Source: Euphorbia lathyris (taxonomy: Eukaryota; Streptophyta; Magnoliopsida; Malpighiales; Euphorbiaceae). Taken from it: DNA of 64,000 nt. Location of the stretch: positions 13,482,001-13,546,000 of the forward strand of contig NC_088917.1 in the NCBI RefSeq assembly GCF_963576675.1. Direction: 5' to 3'. The notes beneath the pieces are model-generated. The model did not search any database. It was not told the DNA's origin and was given only the letters and a program-made list of their open reading frames with translations. A program made the position numbers and the translations under genes. Below, piece after piece: positions 20,972-30,808 of the stretch (positions are counted from its first letter, which is position 1; each line of letters opens with the position of its first letter).

Positions 20972-22569
20972 TTATTAGCTAACATCTGAACCAAATAGCC
21001 TCTTATTATAAACTCCATTTTGAAATTAAACCTTCAGAAATCCTCTTCATTTTTTACGTGCATCAATATTATAAATGTATATAAGAAATTATACTTATAA
21101 TTTTAAATTTACAAATATGACTTATTTATTTATTATTATTATTATTATTACTGTTTTCTCTACGTTTTCATTTTCATATTCTATTTTTTTTTATGAAATA
21201 ATTTTTTTTATTCTAACTTTTATTTGTTATTATTCAGTATCAATTTATATTTATGTTTAATTCGTATGAAATACAAAGTGAGCTGGATGTTCTATAAGGC
21301 CGTGAAAAGCTAACAGACTAATTAAGACCCGACAAATAATAAAGCAGCTCATTATCAGTGTTATGAAAATTAGACTTGTACACGGATCTGGGTATCCGCC
21401 CGACCACCTAGACCCGTGTCATTTGAACTCGGTTTGGATAATTAAAGTTGATTTTTAGCTCAGTCCAGTCAAATCCATTAAAGCCCGCCTATTTTTTAGG
21501 ACGAACTTGGGATAGATAAAAATTTCCGGTCCGGGCCAGTCCAGTCCAGTCCAGTCCGTTTATTAATACTAGCTAATGAATTTATATATTAAATGTTTAT
21601 TTTTAAGTATAAATTTTAGTTTTTATAATTAAAAATCATATAAATACTTTTAGGTGGGTTTATATGGATTGGACTTGAGATTTGATTTTTAAGCACAAAC
21701 CCAACCCGGCCCGAGCCCGCCTAAATTAATAACGGACTGAGCTGAGCTTGGGTTGAATATTTTCAAAATCACTTTTTCTAAAGCTTTCTCTCTATAAAAA
21801 TTCATTGTCTCCCCTAACCAAACAAAACCTAAATGATCTCAAAACGAAAATTTTCAAGAATTAAAGTTTCTTAGAATATCATTAAATCTTCAAAAAAATT
21901 TTATTTTGAGACCATCAACGGTTGTTTTGAGACGTTAAGTGGTCACTGGTATTAAAACGTATAAAGTTCAGTGGTCATTACCGTTAAGAATTGAAGTTCA
22001 ATGACCACAATATTAAAATAGGTAAAGTGCAGTGACCATAGGTGTAATTTATCCTTAATTTTCGGTAAAAAAAGAAAAGTTATTTGTATGGATGTGATTA
22101 CAAGGGTTGATCTAACGGTACACATGCATTCATACATACAGGTTGTACTTTAGAAAATCTAAAGTGAACTGTGATTTCTTAAAATAATAATAATAATATA
22201 TATATATATATATATATATGGACGGTGACAGCTTTTAGCTAAAACTAGTTTTCTCCGCCGTTGCATCATCGTAGCTTCCTTCTTTTACTCCAAGCCTTCA
22301 AATGGTTCAGAAAGTTATAATCAGTCTATACCTAAACGAAATATTGCAGAATAGAATTCTTCAAAGCAAGTTTTGTTCCTGGGGAGAGAGATATATACTT
22401 GAGCTATCTCGCAAAGAAGAATGGGATCGGCGTGGGAATGACCGGGCCAATTATCCTAAATGAACAGAGAGAGAAAGATGTCAAACACTTCAATTTTCAG
22501 GTTTCTTTCTCACTGGATCTATATGGTTTTTCAATTTCCATTTCTTTTCTATTTTCTCTGTTACTGGAT
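20972..22569. other. Intergenic region with simple repeats and old element traces
   Basis: Features seen: ATT trinucleotide repeats near 21132; a GC-richer segment at about 21370-21760 with 'cagtccagtccagtccagtcc' and an inverted 'gggcccgagcc'-type partner, probably an old inverted-repeat element; a segment at about 21930-22050 with 'gtggtcattaccg' phrases; and an (AT)n run at 22196-22219. A short open stretch around 22400-22500 was not recognised. Confidence 0.3.
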
Positions 22570-22794
22570 CTATATTACCTGTTTAATTTCTTTTCTATAT
22601 GGCTTATATTACCTGTTTAATTTCTTTTCTCGTTTAACGTCCATTCATATCAATTGCTTTACATGTCTCCAAAACTTGTTTAATTAGAAATCCATTCATA
22701 TCAATTGCTTTACATGTCTCCAAAACCTGTTTCATTAGAAATCCATTCATATCAATTGCTTTACTATGTCTCCAAAACCTGTTTCATTAGAAAA
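22570..22794. repeat. Tandem repeats: about 39 bp x2 and 51 bp x3
   Basis: First, 'tatattacctgtttaatttc' occurs twice near 22571 and 22606. Then three units of 51 bp start at 22641, 22692 and 22743, each beginning CCATTCATATCAATTGCTTT. The array ends at about 22794, directly next to the 3' end of the broken minus-strand kinase. Confidence 0.8.
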
Positions 22795-22798
22795 CACT

Positions 22799-23762
22799 CT
22801 AACTACAAGACTCTGACTCTGTTTTTCTTCCCACTTCCGCTTGCACTTGCACTTGCTCTTGACTCTCCTGACTCTTCCCCTTTAACCTTCTCCAGCTCCT
22901 CGATAACATCGTCCATTGTTGCTGGACGAGCCTGGGAATTGCATTTATACATTTCATTGCAAGTTTAGTTATCTTAATAGCCTCCCCATCAGTACATCCC
23001 TCTTTCAAATTTTTTTGAACAGCATGTCCTTGTCTTCTTTGTTCCCCTTTGGCTCTTACCACGATGTCATCACTGTCTTTACTTGATTTTGCCCTTTTTC
23101 CTTTTACTCCAGCCTTCTTCCCCCGAAACCTGAACCTATTTCTTTGTTTCCTGCTCGCATAATAAGTTGCAGCACAACCATTCCAAAAGTATATAGGTCT
23201 GCCTGCTGCCCTACTGGTTTACCTTCTGCAAAAGTAGAAAGTAAAAATAAAAATTAGAAACATAAACAGAAAGCACGTAACAAATAAAGATGAATCTTTA
23301 TAAAATAAACATAAAACTAAAGATAGAATGAGATGAGAGTGTATCCTCTTGTGAATGCTTCGCACGCATTAATTCTCCCAAGCGAGCCGAAGTAACAAAA
23401 CTTTATTACTGTCTCCTCCTTATTCACCAAAATGTTGTCTGGTTTTAAGTCACCGTATATTCTATCTCCGTTGCCGTGCGAATGGATATACTTCAATGCA
23501 CTGGCTATTTGCTTAATTGCACTCAGTATTTTGTTCCATCCAAAACCTGTAAAAGTTGTAATGTAATTAAAACTAAATTAAGAGACTTAGCTAAAATTGA
23601 ATTAAAAAATAAAATTGGGACGCTCGAGTTACCTCTGTGCACGTCTGACAAACATTTTGGAAGATATTCCGTTACTAAAAAATATTTTTCCTCATCCGCA
23701 GCATACCCGATAAGCCTTAAAATGTGGGGGTGGTGAGCAGCAATCAAGAAGCCCGTCTCAAC
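22799..23762 (-). pseudogene. Kinase pseudogene, C-terminal exons (ZRK/WAK-like)
   Basis: On the minus strand, exon 23762-23633 encodes VETGFLIAAHHPHILRLIGY through the beta-5 region. Exon 23546-23346 encodes the alpha-E helix and catalytic loop with YGDLKPDNI (HRD histidine and arginine changed, aspartate and lysine kept) and YFG in place of DFG. A last exon from 23225 encodes ADLYTFGMVVLQLI. Breaks: the donor after 23346 reads GA instead of GT, a TAG-type stop follows RRLE in the last exon, and a one-base frameshift near 22930 splits the final RP-TMDDV motif. Its N-lobe exon is not adjacent but lies at 29008-29180, so the gene is split by about 5.2 kb of inserted DNA. Same exon phases as the gene at 3670-12347, hence related. 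Confidence 0.75.
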
Positions 23763-24109
23763 CTGGATACAAAATAGATTGAGATTTTGATGGTGCACAA
23801 AAAGAGAATGATAAAATGTGTAATTGGAAAACAGAATACTACCAAATCAAATCAAATTAACCAAACCAGTGGAGGTAATTAGAAAATGGAAGTTTGAAAG
23901 TCTTTTTGAATTTTAAAATCAGGATAGGAACTGTTGCTAGTATAGTTAGTGGAAGCTGTTTTTTTTTTTTGTTGTTTCTTCTCTTATTTGTTTAGTTGAG
24001 AAAGAACAGAGTAGAGTACATCATTGACGACGAGGGTTGGGACAAGTCTAATAAAGCTTACATGCATTTTAATGGTTTTATTTTTTTTTTCTGAAAGAGA
24101 AGTGTAAAA
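23763..24109. other. Remnant of a kinase pseudogene intron
   Basis: This is the AT-rich stretch between the acceptor of the alpha-C exon and the start of the organelle-like DNA. A T run occurs near 23951 and another near 24078. No N-lobe exon is present here. Confidence 0.4.
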
Positions 24110-25431
24110 TTATAGAATACAATCCGTTGCTTCTTGCTTTAGAAAGATTGCTCTTGCTTTACTCTTCCATACTTGATTCTGTAACCAATGAGTCTAAGGT
24201 AAGCGGGGGCTCCTTTACCCTTATGAAGATCGTTCTTCGCTAGCTTATGGCGGTTTTATCAGGCCAATAAAAAGGGGGCTAAGCCTATCAAGCCAATAAA
24301 AGGGGGCTAAGCCCCACCCACCTGTGCTAATGCCATCCACAGTTCAAGGTAACTAGTTAGTGCGGCGTAAGGAGTCTTATTTGTGCTTGTCGGGGTAACA
24401 ACTATTTATTGGAAGTTTGCTACTTACTTAGAGAAAGAAGTTCCTTCCCTTACTATATATTACACACAGGCTTCCTCTATCCCTTCGAGCGGGGTAACGA
24501 ACGCTACGCCCCTTAGGTGCCTAAGCCTCCTGATCCTACTCTTGCGCTAAGTCTTTGTCTCAATGACTGTTAAATCTCTTCCTTGGCTTAGTATAACTCC
24601 TCAAGAGATTTCTATACATTCCTCTAGCTCTTCTTTAACAGAAGCTATAGACTGCGCCATGCTCTTAATATTATGACGAATTTATATCCTGGTCCTGTCT
24701 TTGACTGAATTCCATCCTGCTTCGAGTTCACCGATGATGTTCGGAGCAAGATCTATTTATTTGGGTAAGAAGGGAAAGTCCTTTCCCGTGGCCTACTCGG
24801 GCGTCTTCAAACCTTATATAAGTCAATCTTAGGCAGTGCTAAATCTATCTTACCTACGCTACGCCAGAAACAAACCTTTGGAACGTAGCAGAGAAAAGGC
24901 TTGGATAGCTCTTTAGATAGTCCGAGAGGCGGGGTTAGAGAAGAGATAGGCTTTCTCACTTTTCTTACTTACTGGGTAAACGGCCTTCTGTTCTGGTCTG
25001 GGGCTAGGATCGATCAATACACTAAGTGCCCGGTCTTCAATCGATTGCACCGTCTTTCTCAAGTAATTAAGAGATGATGTGTGGAGTCTTCTTTCTTGCT
25101 GGGCTCAATAGTATGTTTCATAAATCAATTTCTTGCTTACAGAAATTCGCTTTTGGCTCTTCTCGGAAAGGTCTGGGCTAATGGGGTCTGCTTTTCAAAT
25201 GTAAAACCTACCGAAATGGCTCTGGCTTTATTCACAGGAAAATTAGGTGAAATTAGGTTTGGAGAGGAACGAAGTAGCTCGGTCAATATGATCCAATTGC
25301 TTATATAAACGGAGAAAGCGGGTCCGATCCGAACCCACCTTCACCCAAGAGGAGATCTCCTTCCCTACAGAGACGGAAGATGGGACAAGAGTAGAGAATC
25401 CTACCGGGAAGAAATACTGGGTTTTTTTTCA
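24110..25431. other. Organelle-like (mitochondrial-type) DNA insertion, candidate NUMT
   Basis: Base composition shifts abruptly from AT-rich intron sequence to an even mixture, with phrases typical of plant mitochondrial intergenic DNA ('aaagggggctaagcc', 'ccttcgagcggggtaacg', 'gaagttccttcccttac'). An imperfect direct repeat 'ccaataaaagggggctaagc' occurs at about 24264 and 24293. No complete mitochondrial gene was identified, so the call rests on sequence texture. The end near 25431, where LINE coding sequence begins, is approximate. Confidence 0.45.
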
Positions 25432-26107
25432 GAAACTACTTCGTGAAGTGCCATCCAACACGCCTTTAAATTAGGATCTTTTCAGAGGGGTTACTGAGGG
25501 TGAAATAAAGGATGTTCTCTTCTCTCTAAAGGATAACAAGGCACCAGGCCCGGATGGATATAGTGCTCTATTCTTTAAGAAGGCGCGGTGTATTGTTGGG
25601 AACGATGCGGTGAGGTGATGTTACGTGCCCGCGAATAGGATCTCGTCACAGGTCGAATTCCCTTGTTGCTCATGTTCTTCGTGGAACCTATTTTGAAAAC
25701 TCGATAGCGATTTGTGAGAGATCGCTAAACTCCCTGTATCAATTTTTGATATGTAAAATTCTCTCCCGTTTATTAGATGAAAATCCCCTTTTATAGAGGT
25801 ACAGTGATTCCTGATCAATAAGGTATCCTTTCCCAACTAGGATTCTACCCAAAGTAGGATTCTAACTGATAAATACTAAAGACATTCCTAAATAATAAAA
25901 CTCCTAAATAACAAAAGGCTTTTAAATAATAATAAAAACAAAAGACTTTTAAATCTGCCTAATTAATAAAAGACTCCTAAATAATAAAGACTCTTAAGTA
26001 ATAAAAATCACTAAATAATAGAACATAAAACCAACGATCACAACATTTCTTCCCTCTTCGAAGAGAGCTTGTCCGCAAGCTCGAATTTAGGAAGGAATTC
26101 ATATTTG

Positions 26108-26275
26108 TCATCCTCCTTCATCCTCCGGTTCGTCCATCAAAAGGCAGAAGAGTTTCTTACACTTATGTCTTGGTGAGTAAAGTTCATCGCAATTAAAACA
26201 CAACCCTCGAGCCCTACGGTCTTCCATTTCAGTTTGGGACAGCCTTTTGATTGGAGGCAGAGTGTTGTTACTCAT
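26108..26275 (-). CDS. Small zinc-knuckle ORF after gag
   Basis: A 55-codon frame starts with an ATG that overlaps the gag stop (ATGA) and contains CFNCDELYSPRHKC, the nucleic-acid-binding knuckle that usually ends gypsy gag. It is followed by an acidic tail. In the ancestral element knuckle and capsid were presumably in one frame; here they are offset. Either a frameshift split gag, or the knuckle is made by frameshifting or reinitiation. Confidence 0.6.
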   Translation of the reverse strand: MSNNTLPPIKRLSQTEMEDRRARGLCFNCDELYSPRHKCKKLFCLLMDEPEDEGG

Positions 26276-27036
26276 GTTTGATGTTGTTGAGGTTTACTCG
26301 CACAAGTCTTTTGATCATTGACGTTGGTTTGAATCGAGGGTGACTTGAGCCCCTTTGGGACTACCCATGAAGAATTAGCTTGCCCCATGCTTAATCCTTG
26401 GCTGATTAACAACTTCCTCTCAAAAGCCCTGGCGAAATTCATGGCAGTAACCAGATTTGGAGGATTTTGCATCTCCACATCCATCCTTAAGGTTTCAGAT
26501 AACCCAGCAGTAAAGAAGTCAACTTGTTGTTCAGCTCTCACAGACACAACTCTCGCCAGAAGGGTTTGAAATTGTTCTTGGTACTCTTCCACCGTTCCCG
26601 TTTGTTGGAGGTTAGTTAATTCACCCAATGGATTACTGATCAATGGTGCCCCAAAACGCAGCAAACAATAGGACTTGAACTGGTCCCAAGTGAGTCCGGG
26701 CTCCTCTTGTTCGAGTCGGTAGTACCATAATTGTGCTTCTCCTGTCATGTGAAAAGCAGCTAACCCTACCTTCTCTCTTTCATCTGTATTTTGATTGCTG
26801 AAAAATTGCTCACAGCGGTACAACCACCCTAAAGGATCCTCCTTTCCGTTGTAAGAGGGAAACTGAAGTCGGGTATATTTTGGAACGGTGGTTGAATTTC
26901 GGCCACCGTAATGACCTGTTGTCTCTGATTCTTTGCTTCCAGTTGCAGCTCCACCTTCAGGTTCCTTTCCTTTTCCCAAAACGTGTAACTCCAACATACG
27001 TTGGATTCCTTTCATGCCTTCTTTTAACTCTCGCAA
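26272..27036 (-). CDS. Ty3/gypsy-type gag protein (copy A)
   Basis: 254 codons. A retrotransposon capsid domain fills residues about 50-200: the typical FPSYNGKEDPLGWLYRCEQFF start, then WYYRLEQEEPGLTWDQFKSY and ELTNLQQTGTVEEYQEQFQ. Gag builds the virus-like particle in the cytoplasm. The first residues are lost: compared with the second copy, about 75 bp encoding the N-terminal coiled region (WTAKVQDLDRRL) is deleted, with 'aaat' at the junction. The stop overlaps the ATG of a small zinc-knuckle frame (ATGA arrangement). It is otherwise open and therefore fairly young. Confidence 0.8.
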   Translation of the reverse strand: MRELKEGMKGIQRMLELHVLGKGKEPEGGAATGSKESETTGHYGGRNSTTVPKYTRLQFPSYNGKEDPLGWLYRCEQFFSNQNTDEREKVGLAAFHMTGEAQLWYYRLEQEEPGLTWDQFKSYCLLRFGAPLISNPLGELTNLQQTGTVEEYQEQFQTLLARVVSVRAEQQVDFFTAGLSETLRMDVEMQNPPNLVTAMNFARAFERKLLISQGLSMGQANSSWVVPKGLKSPSIQTNVNDQKTCASKPQQHQT

Positions 27037-27066
27037 CTCATGGCTAAATCACCCATGACGATAGGC

Positions 27067-27079
27067 TCTGATACCAATT
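27067..27079 (-). other. Primer binding site, initiator tRNA-Met
   Basis: Directly after the 5' LTR on the minus strand, TTGGTATCAGAGC matches the complement of the 3' end of plant initiator methionine tRNA, the standard primer of Ty3/gypsy and copia reverse transcription. Confidence 0.85.
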
Positions 27080-28475
27080 TGTTACGTGCCCGCGAGTAGG
27101 ATCTCGTTAGAGGTCTGTTCACCGGAAAATTCCTTCGAATTCCCTTGTTGCACCTGTTCTTCGTGGAACCTATTTTGAAAACTCGATAGCGATTTGTGAG
27201 AGATCGCTAAACTCCCCGTATCAATTTTTGATATGTAAAATTCTCTCCCGTTTATTAGATGAAAATCCCCTTTTATAGAGGTACAGTGATTCCTGATCAA
27301 TAAGGTATCCTTTCCCAACTAGGATTCTACCCAAAGTAGGATTCTAACTGATAAATACTAAAGACATTCCTAAATAACAAAAGACTTTTACATAATTATT
27401 AAAACAAGTAAATCTGCCTAATTAATAAAAGACTCCTAAATAATAAAGACTCTTAAGTAATAAAAATCACTAAATAATAGAACATAAAACCAACGATCAC
27501 AACAGGTGAGGGCTCTTAAGTCTTTTCTTTGCTTTAGGATGCTTGCTGAGGGAGGTCAATGCAACCGCAATGGCACTGATACCCAAGGTACCAAACCCTA
27601 CCAAATTATAGGCCTCTATCTTGTTGCAATACCATTTCAAAATGCATTTCCAAGATTATTGCCAATACCTTGAAGGTAAGCATCAAATGACATTTGTTGA
27701 GGAAAAGAGAATTGGGGACAACGTTCTGCTTGCCCAGGAATTTTTAAGGAATTACCGACCCCGGTGTGCTCTCAAGGTTGATTTAATGAAAGCTTATGAT
27801 ACAGCGAGATGGGACTTCCTTGTAGCAGTTTTGAGAACAATTTGGTTTCCGGAGCCAGTGGTCAATATATGGGAGTGCATCTCTACAACCAGGTTTTCTT
27901 TTATGATTAATGGTGAGTTGAATGGCTTCTTCCCTGGAGGCGGAGGATTAAGGCAAGGGGACCCAATGTCCCCCTATATCTCTTTGTGTTGGCCATGGAA
28001 GCATTTTCAGGACTAATGAATAACATGGTATCCGAAGGAAAATGAAAGTTCCATTGGAAGTGCAACAAGGAAAAGATATCCCACTTGTGCTTTGCTGATG
28101 ATCCCCTTATTTCATTTCTGTAAAGGTGAAATCCACTCTGTCTCCTGTCTTGCTCAGTCCTTAAGGTGTTTAGTCTCTGGACTTTCTACTAACCCTGACA
28201 AGAGCGACGTGTTCATGTGTGGGAGAGAAGATGTTGGGGTTGCTTGGATATAATCCAGGTTGTCCTCTGGTTAGGTATCTTGGTGTGCCACTGATCTCTT
28301 CCAGACTCAAAGGATCCGACTGCAGAGCTCTAGTGGACAAAATCATTGCCAGAGCGAAGAGTTGAACTTGTGGAGCCCCCTTTCTTATGCTGTGGTGAAG
28401 ACTATTCTATTTGCCATCCAGGTTTACTGGTCTTCTATATTTATCCTTCCCAAGGCACTGATCAAGGGATTTAGG

Positions 28476-28890
28476 TGAAGAACTCTATATGAGCAAAGAA
28501 GAAGAAAGAGAGAGAGAAGGGAAGAAAGCGGAAAGCAGAGATTGGGTGGAGTTTTTTTTTATTGGGGTTTTGGGACAGAAACGACTGCTAGTCTTGCTTG
28601 AGGGAGAAGATGAGAGAGATCAAAGAGAGATTTTCTGGCGAGGCACCTGTGACAGCCGAACGGGACAGGAGAATGACGTTATATGGAGGATTAATGAAGA
28701 AGATCGATCAGGGAGACGCCATGGAAAATCAGTATATTTTACTACAAACGAAAAAAATGATCACATTTCTATAATTGCCCTGTCTCACATTTCTAAAATT
28801 ATCACATTTCTATAGAGACAAGTCCACTAAGCAAAAGCACAGTTCATTCATGGTTCACAGGCAATAGAATTTTTCTATTCTATACAGACC
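28476..28890 (+). other. Unidentified open segment after the LINE (copy A)
   Basis: A frame from 28489 to 28815 begins with a run of charged residues (KEEEREREGKKAESR), with further E-R-D rich sequence after it. In the duplicated copy the same DNA is shifted by small indels, so the frame is not conserved. The DNA may be the leader of the kinase gene or a purine-rich spacer. No family was recognised; coding is doubtful. Confidence 0.25.
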
Positions 28891-28975
28891 GTCGGAGATT
28901 AATATAAGATCTATGATTGAGCCGTAACTTTATAGAGTTAAAGGCTCAATCATAGATCTTATATTAATCTCCGAC
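28891..28975. repeat. Perfect hairpin, 32-bp arms, 21-nt loop (copy A)
   Basis: Arms 28891-28922 and 28944-28975 are exact reverse complements beginning GTCGGAGATTAATATAAG. It lies in the intron of the broken kinase gene, just 3' of the N-lobe exon on the minus strand. Both arms are also intact in the duplicate (42966-43050). Confidence 0.9.
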
Positions 28976-29007
28976 ATAGACATCACTACACATAAAAATA
29001 GAAATAC

Positions 29008-29180
29008 CGCATATTGTGTTCGTGTTTGTTGCAGGTTCCCCATATATTTTTTTATGGCCACCTGTTGTCCATTAATGTTCCCTTTGTAGACCTCGGAAAA
29101 GCTTCCGAATGCAATCCGCTCTTCGAAGTTATTTGCGAACGCAGTAATCTCCTCAATTGTATGTTGCATTTTGTAATTTT
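29008..29180 (-). pseudogene. Kinase N-lobe exon of the split pseudogene (copy A)
   Basis: This 173-bp exon on the minus strand has an acceptor AG before 29180 and a donor GT after 29008. It encodes IEEITAFANNFEERIAFG, the glycine loop FGSFSEVYKG and the lysine motif QVAIKKY. It ends in phase 0, exactly what the exon at 23762-23633 needs. Together they form the start of one kinase domain, now about 5.2 kb apart. The upstream first exon was not found. A second copy of the exon is at 43083-43255. Confidence 0.75.
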
Positions 29181-29289
29181 CTACAATCAAAGACAATAGA
29201 ATAATTTCATTTCTATGTGGTAATATATGAATATTATTTTTTTCATTCATGATCTTATTAAGTATAGTTTTGTAATGGCAGGCATTATA

Positions 29290-29602
29290 AAAGAAGCAGC
29301 TAAAGTACATAAAGATTCAGAAGCAGTTTTAGTTTTGCAATCATTATAAAATACAAGGAAGAAGCAGCTATCTATATCTCTATACAATGGCAGGCATTAT
29401 AAAAGAAAGATTCAGGAAGAAGCAGTTTTAGTTTTGCAATACAAGGAAGAATTATCTATACCTGATAGAGGAAGAAGCAGCAGCTATATGATTCTTTAAC
29501 AAAGAAGCAGCTGATTATTTCTAAGTTTATGCGCAAGAATGGAGAAGGTTTAACAAAGAAGCAGCTGATTATTTCTAAGTTTATGCGCAAGAATGGAGAA
29601 GG
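29290..29602. repeat. Minisatellite region, two 54-bp units (copy A)
   Basis: Units at 29495-29548 and 29549-29602 read TTTAACAAAGAAGCAGCTGA and continue to ATGGAGAAGG. Before them lies a looser region full of 'gaagaagcag' and 'ttttagttttgcaat' phrases (from about 29290). The same array in the duplicate has four complete units and a partial one. Confidence 0.9.
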
Positions 29603-29728
29603 TAAAGAAAGGAGACTCTAAATGTAAATCTAACCTAACAAAGGTGTATTGTGCAAAACACAATTTTATTTGTTTTATATTATTATTAATTTATATTAAA
29701 ATTAGTTTTATATTTATTTTTATTTTTA

Positions 29729-30020
29729 GGGTTGAGGTGTAAAAATACCCCAAACATTTCGGGTTAGGAGCAATTTTACCTCTAACGTCTAAAATTGTGC
29801 AATTTTACCCTTAACGCCAACATCAATTTTTACCATAACGTTGATAATTTGGATCAATTTTATCCCTATTATAAAACATATGTATTTTTGTTCTCTATTC
29901 TACGCTAATTGCATATCAATTCGTTCTTTAAAAAAAAAAAGATTTCATGTTTTTTATAATTTAATAATATAATTGGAGATTAATATTTATAAATTCGGTG
30001 AATTTTAAAAGGGATAAGGT
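29729..30020. mobile_element. Truncated MITE-like element, third family copy
   Basis: It starts GGGTTGAGGTGTAAAAATAC and continues with the 'gcaattttacctctaacgt' phrases of the family at 549-1085. About half way, at 'taaattcggtgaatttt', it stops matching and the far arm is missing. It is cut next to a different foldback element. Confidence 0.6.
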
Positions 30021-30030
30021 AACAAAATAG

Positions 30031-30303
30031 GTCTATTGGTTTTTGGGAAAGTATCAATTTAGGCTCCAAGTACAAAATAACACTAATATAGGTTTAATGT
30101 TTAGAAAAATGTACCAATTTAGGTCTCGATAACGGAACGTGATATGTTATTCACATTATTCTGTTATCTTCTATCAACGTATATAGAGAGAGAAATCAGA
30201 ATTTAACGGCGAAATATAAATAATGTATTTTTTAAATGTTAAACATATATTAGTGCTATTTTGTACGTGAGGCCTAAACTGATACTTTCCCAAAAATCAT
30301 AGG
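30031..30303. mobile_element. Foldback (MITE-like) element, second family (copy A)
   Basis: Left arm GTCTATTGGTTTTTGGGAAA and right arm TTTCCCAAAAATCATAGG are imperfect inverted repeats of about 55-60 bp around a 160-bp AT-rich centre. No coding sequence. Its duplicate is at 44227-44499. Confidence 0.65.
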
Positions 30304-30808
30304 CATATTCGGACTAAATGTGACATAATGCTAAAATATTTGGGCTTTTTGATATTTTAGTTTTTTTTTTTTTTGAAACATGATATTTTAGTTAATCGAA
30401 TGAAAACAAGAAGTTGCTAAAATTCAATAACGCTAATTGGAAAATAAATCCAATATGTGAGTGTTTGTGTAATTTTTCCTTTGTTTTATTACATTATTAT
30501 TGATAAATTTGAATACACATAAATTTTATAATTAAATATGGAATAAGTTTTATAACTTAATTAGTTAGGTGCATCAGCTTTTTATTTCTGAGTTTTATTA
30601 AGAAAATATAGTATCATAACTTATAAATTGTAATAGTATAATACAAATATTTGTGAGTAAATTGCGGACCATGCCTGCTTAAGGTGGGCTTTTATAATAA
30701 ATCTTAAGCCCAATCCACAATTGATGGGTAGTTTCGAGTTTGGCCAGGCCGGACTAAATAAAAAGTTAGTCTGGCCAAGCCCGTCCCATTGTCTATGGGT
30801 CTATGTCG
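30304..30808. other. AT-rich DNA up to the duplication junction
   Basis: No gene. Near the end, 'gcccaatccacaa', 'ggccaggccgg' and 'ctggccaagcccgtccc' suggest the edge of an old inverted-repeat element. At 30808 the sequence switches abruptly to gag-element interior, while the duplicate continues past 45008 into 'tgtacgggctat'. Confidence 0.5.

Larger units (their letters stand above)
25619..27504 (-). mobile_element. Gag-only LTR retrotransposon (TR-GAG type), copy A
   Basis: The element is bounded by LTRs 25619-26045 (427 bp) and 27080-27504 (425 bp), both TG...CA, and by the 5-bp duplication GGTGA (25614-25618 and 27505-27509). On the minus strand the 5' LTR is followed by TTGGTATCAGAGC (27067-27079), complementary to initiator methionine tRNA. 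A purine tract, gaagagggaagaaa, precedes the 3' LTR. The 1-kb interior encodes only a gag protein and a zinc knuckle, with no protease, reverse transcriptase or integrase. This is the layout of non-autonomous TR-GAG elements, which must borrow enzymes from a full Ty3/gypsy relative. Confidence 0.85.
25432..28475 (+). mobile_element. LINE reverse-transcriptase remnant, copy A (interrupted)
   Basis: Coding pieces of a plant L1-type reverse transcriptase run on the plus strand. Segment 25490-25618 holds the NKAPGPDGY motif and the following FFKKA helix. The frame resumes at 27505 and carries the PKVPNPTK segment, ALKVDLMKAYDTARWDF, GLRQGDPMSPY, a FADD catalytic box (about 28093) and, at the end, VYWSSIFILPKALIKGF (about 28420-28470). 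Several frameshifts and stops are present. The gag-only LTR element 25619-27504 sits precisely inside it and duplicates GGTGA. Endonuclease and ORF1 are absent, so this LINE was already 5'-truncated or was cut by the organelle-like insertion. Confidence 0.8.
26046..30808. repeat. Tandem segmental duplication, copy A (4763 bp)
   Basis: The block from the inner edge of the left LTR of the gag-only element to the phrase 'ctatgtcggt' recurs, in the same order and orientation, as 30809-45008. It includes gag interior, one LTR, LINE, unknown ORF, hairpin, kinase exon, minisatellite and two MITE-like elements. The two copies differ mainly by small insertions and deletions: 75 bp missing in gag of this copy, a 12-bp duplication in the other copy's LINE, and minisatellite length. 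Confidence 0.9.

Noticed and set aside
22641..22794. CRISPR-like array
   Set aside because: The three 51-bp units are directly adjacent without spacers, in a plant genome: a plain tandem repeat.
25081..25308. Possible organelle gene fragment in the inserted DNA
   Set aside because: 75 open codons without any motif I can assign to a mitochondrial or plastid protein.
27067..27079. tRNA-like sequence
   Set aside because: It is only the short primer-binding complement of tRNA, with no cloverleaf. Similar sites at 33987 and 59801 are rejected as tRNA genes for the same reason.
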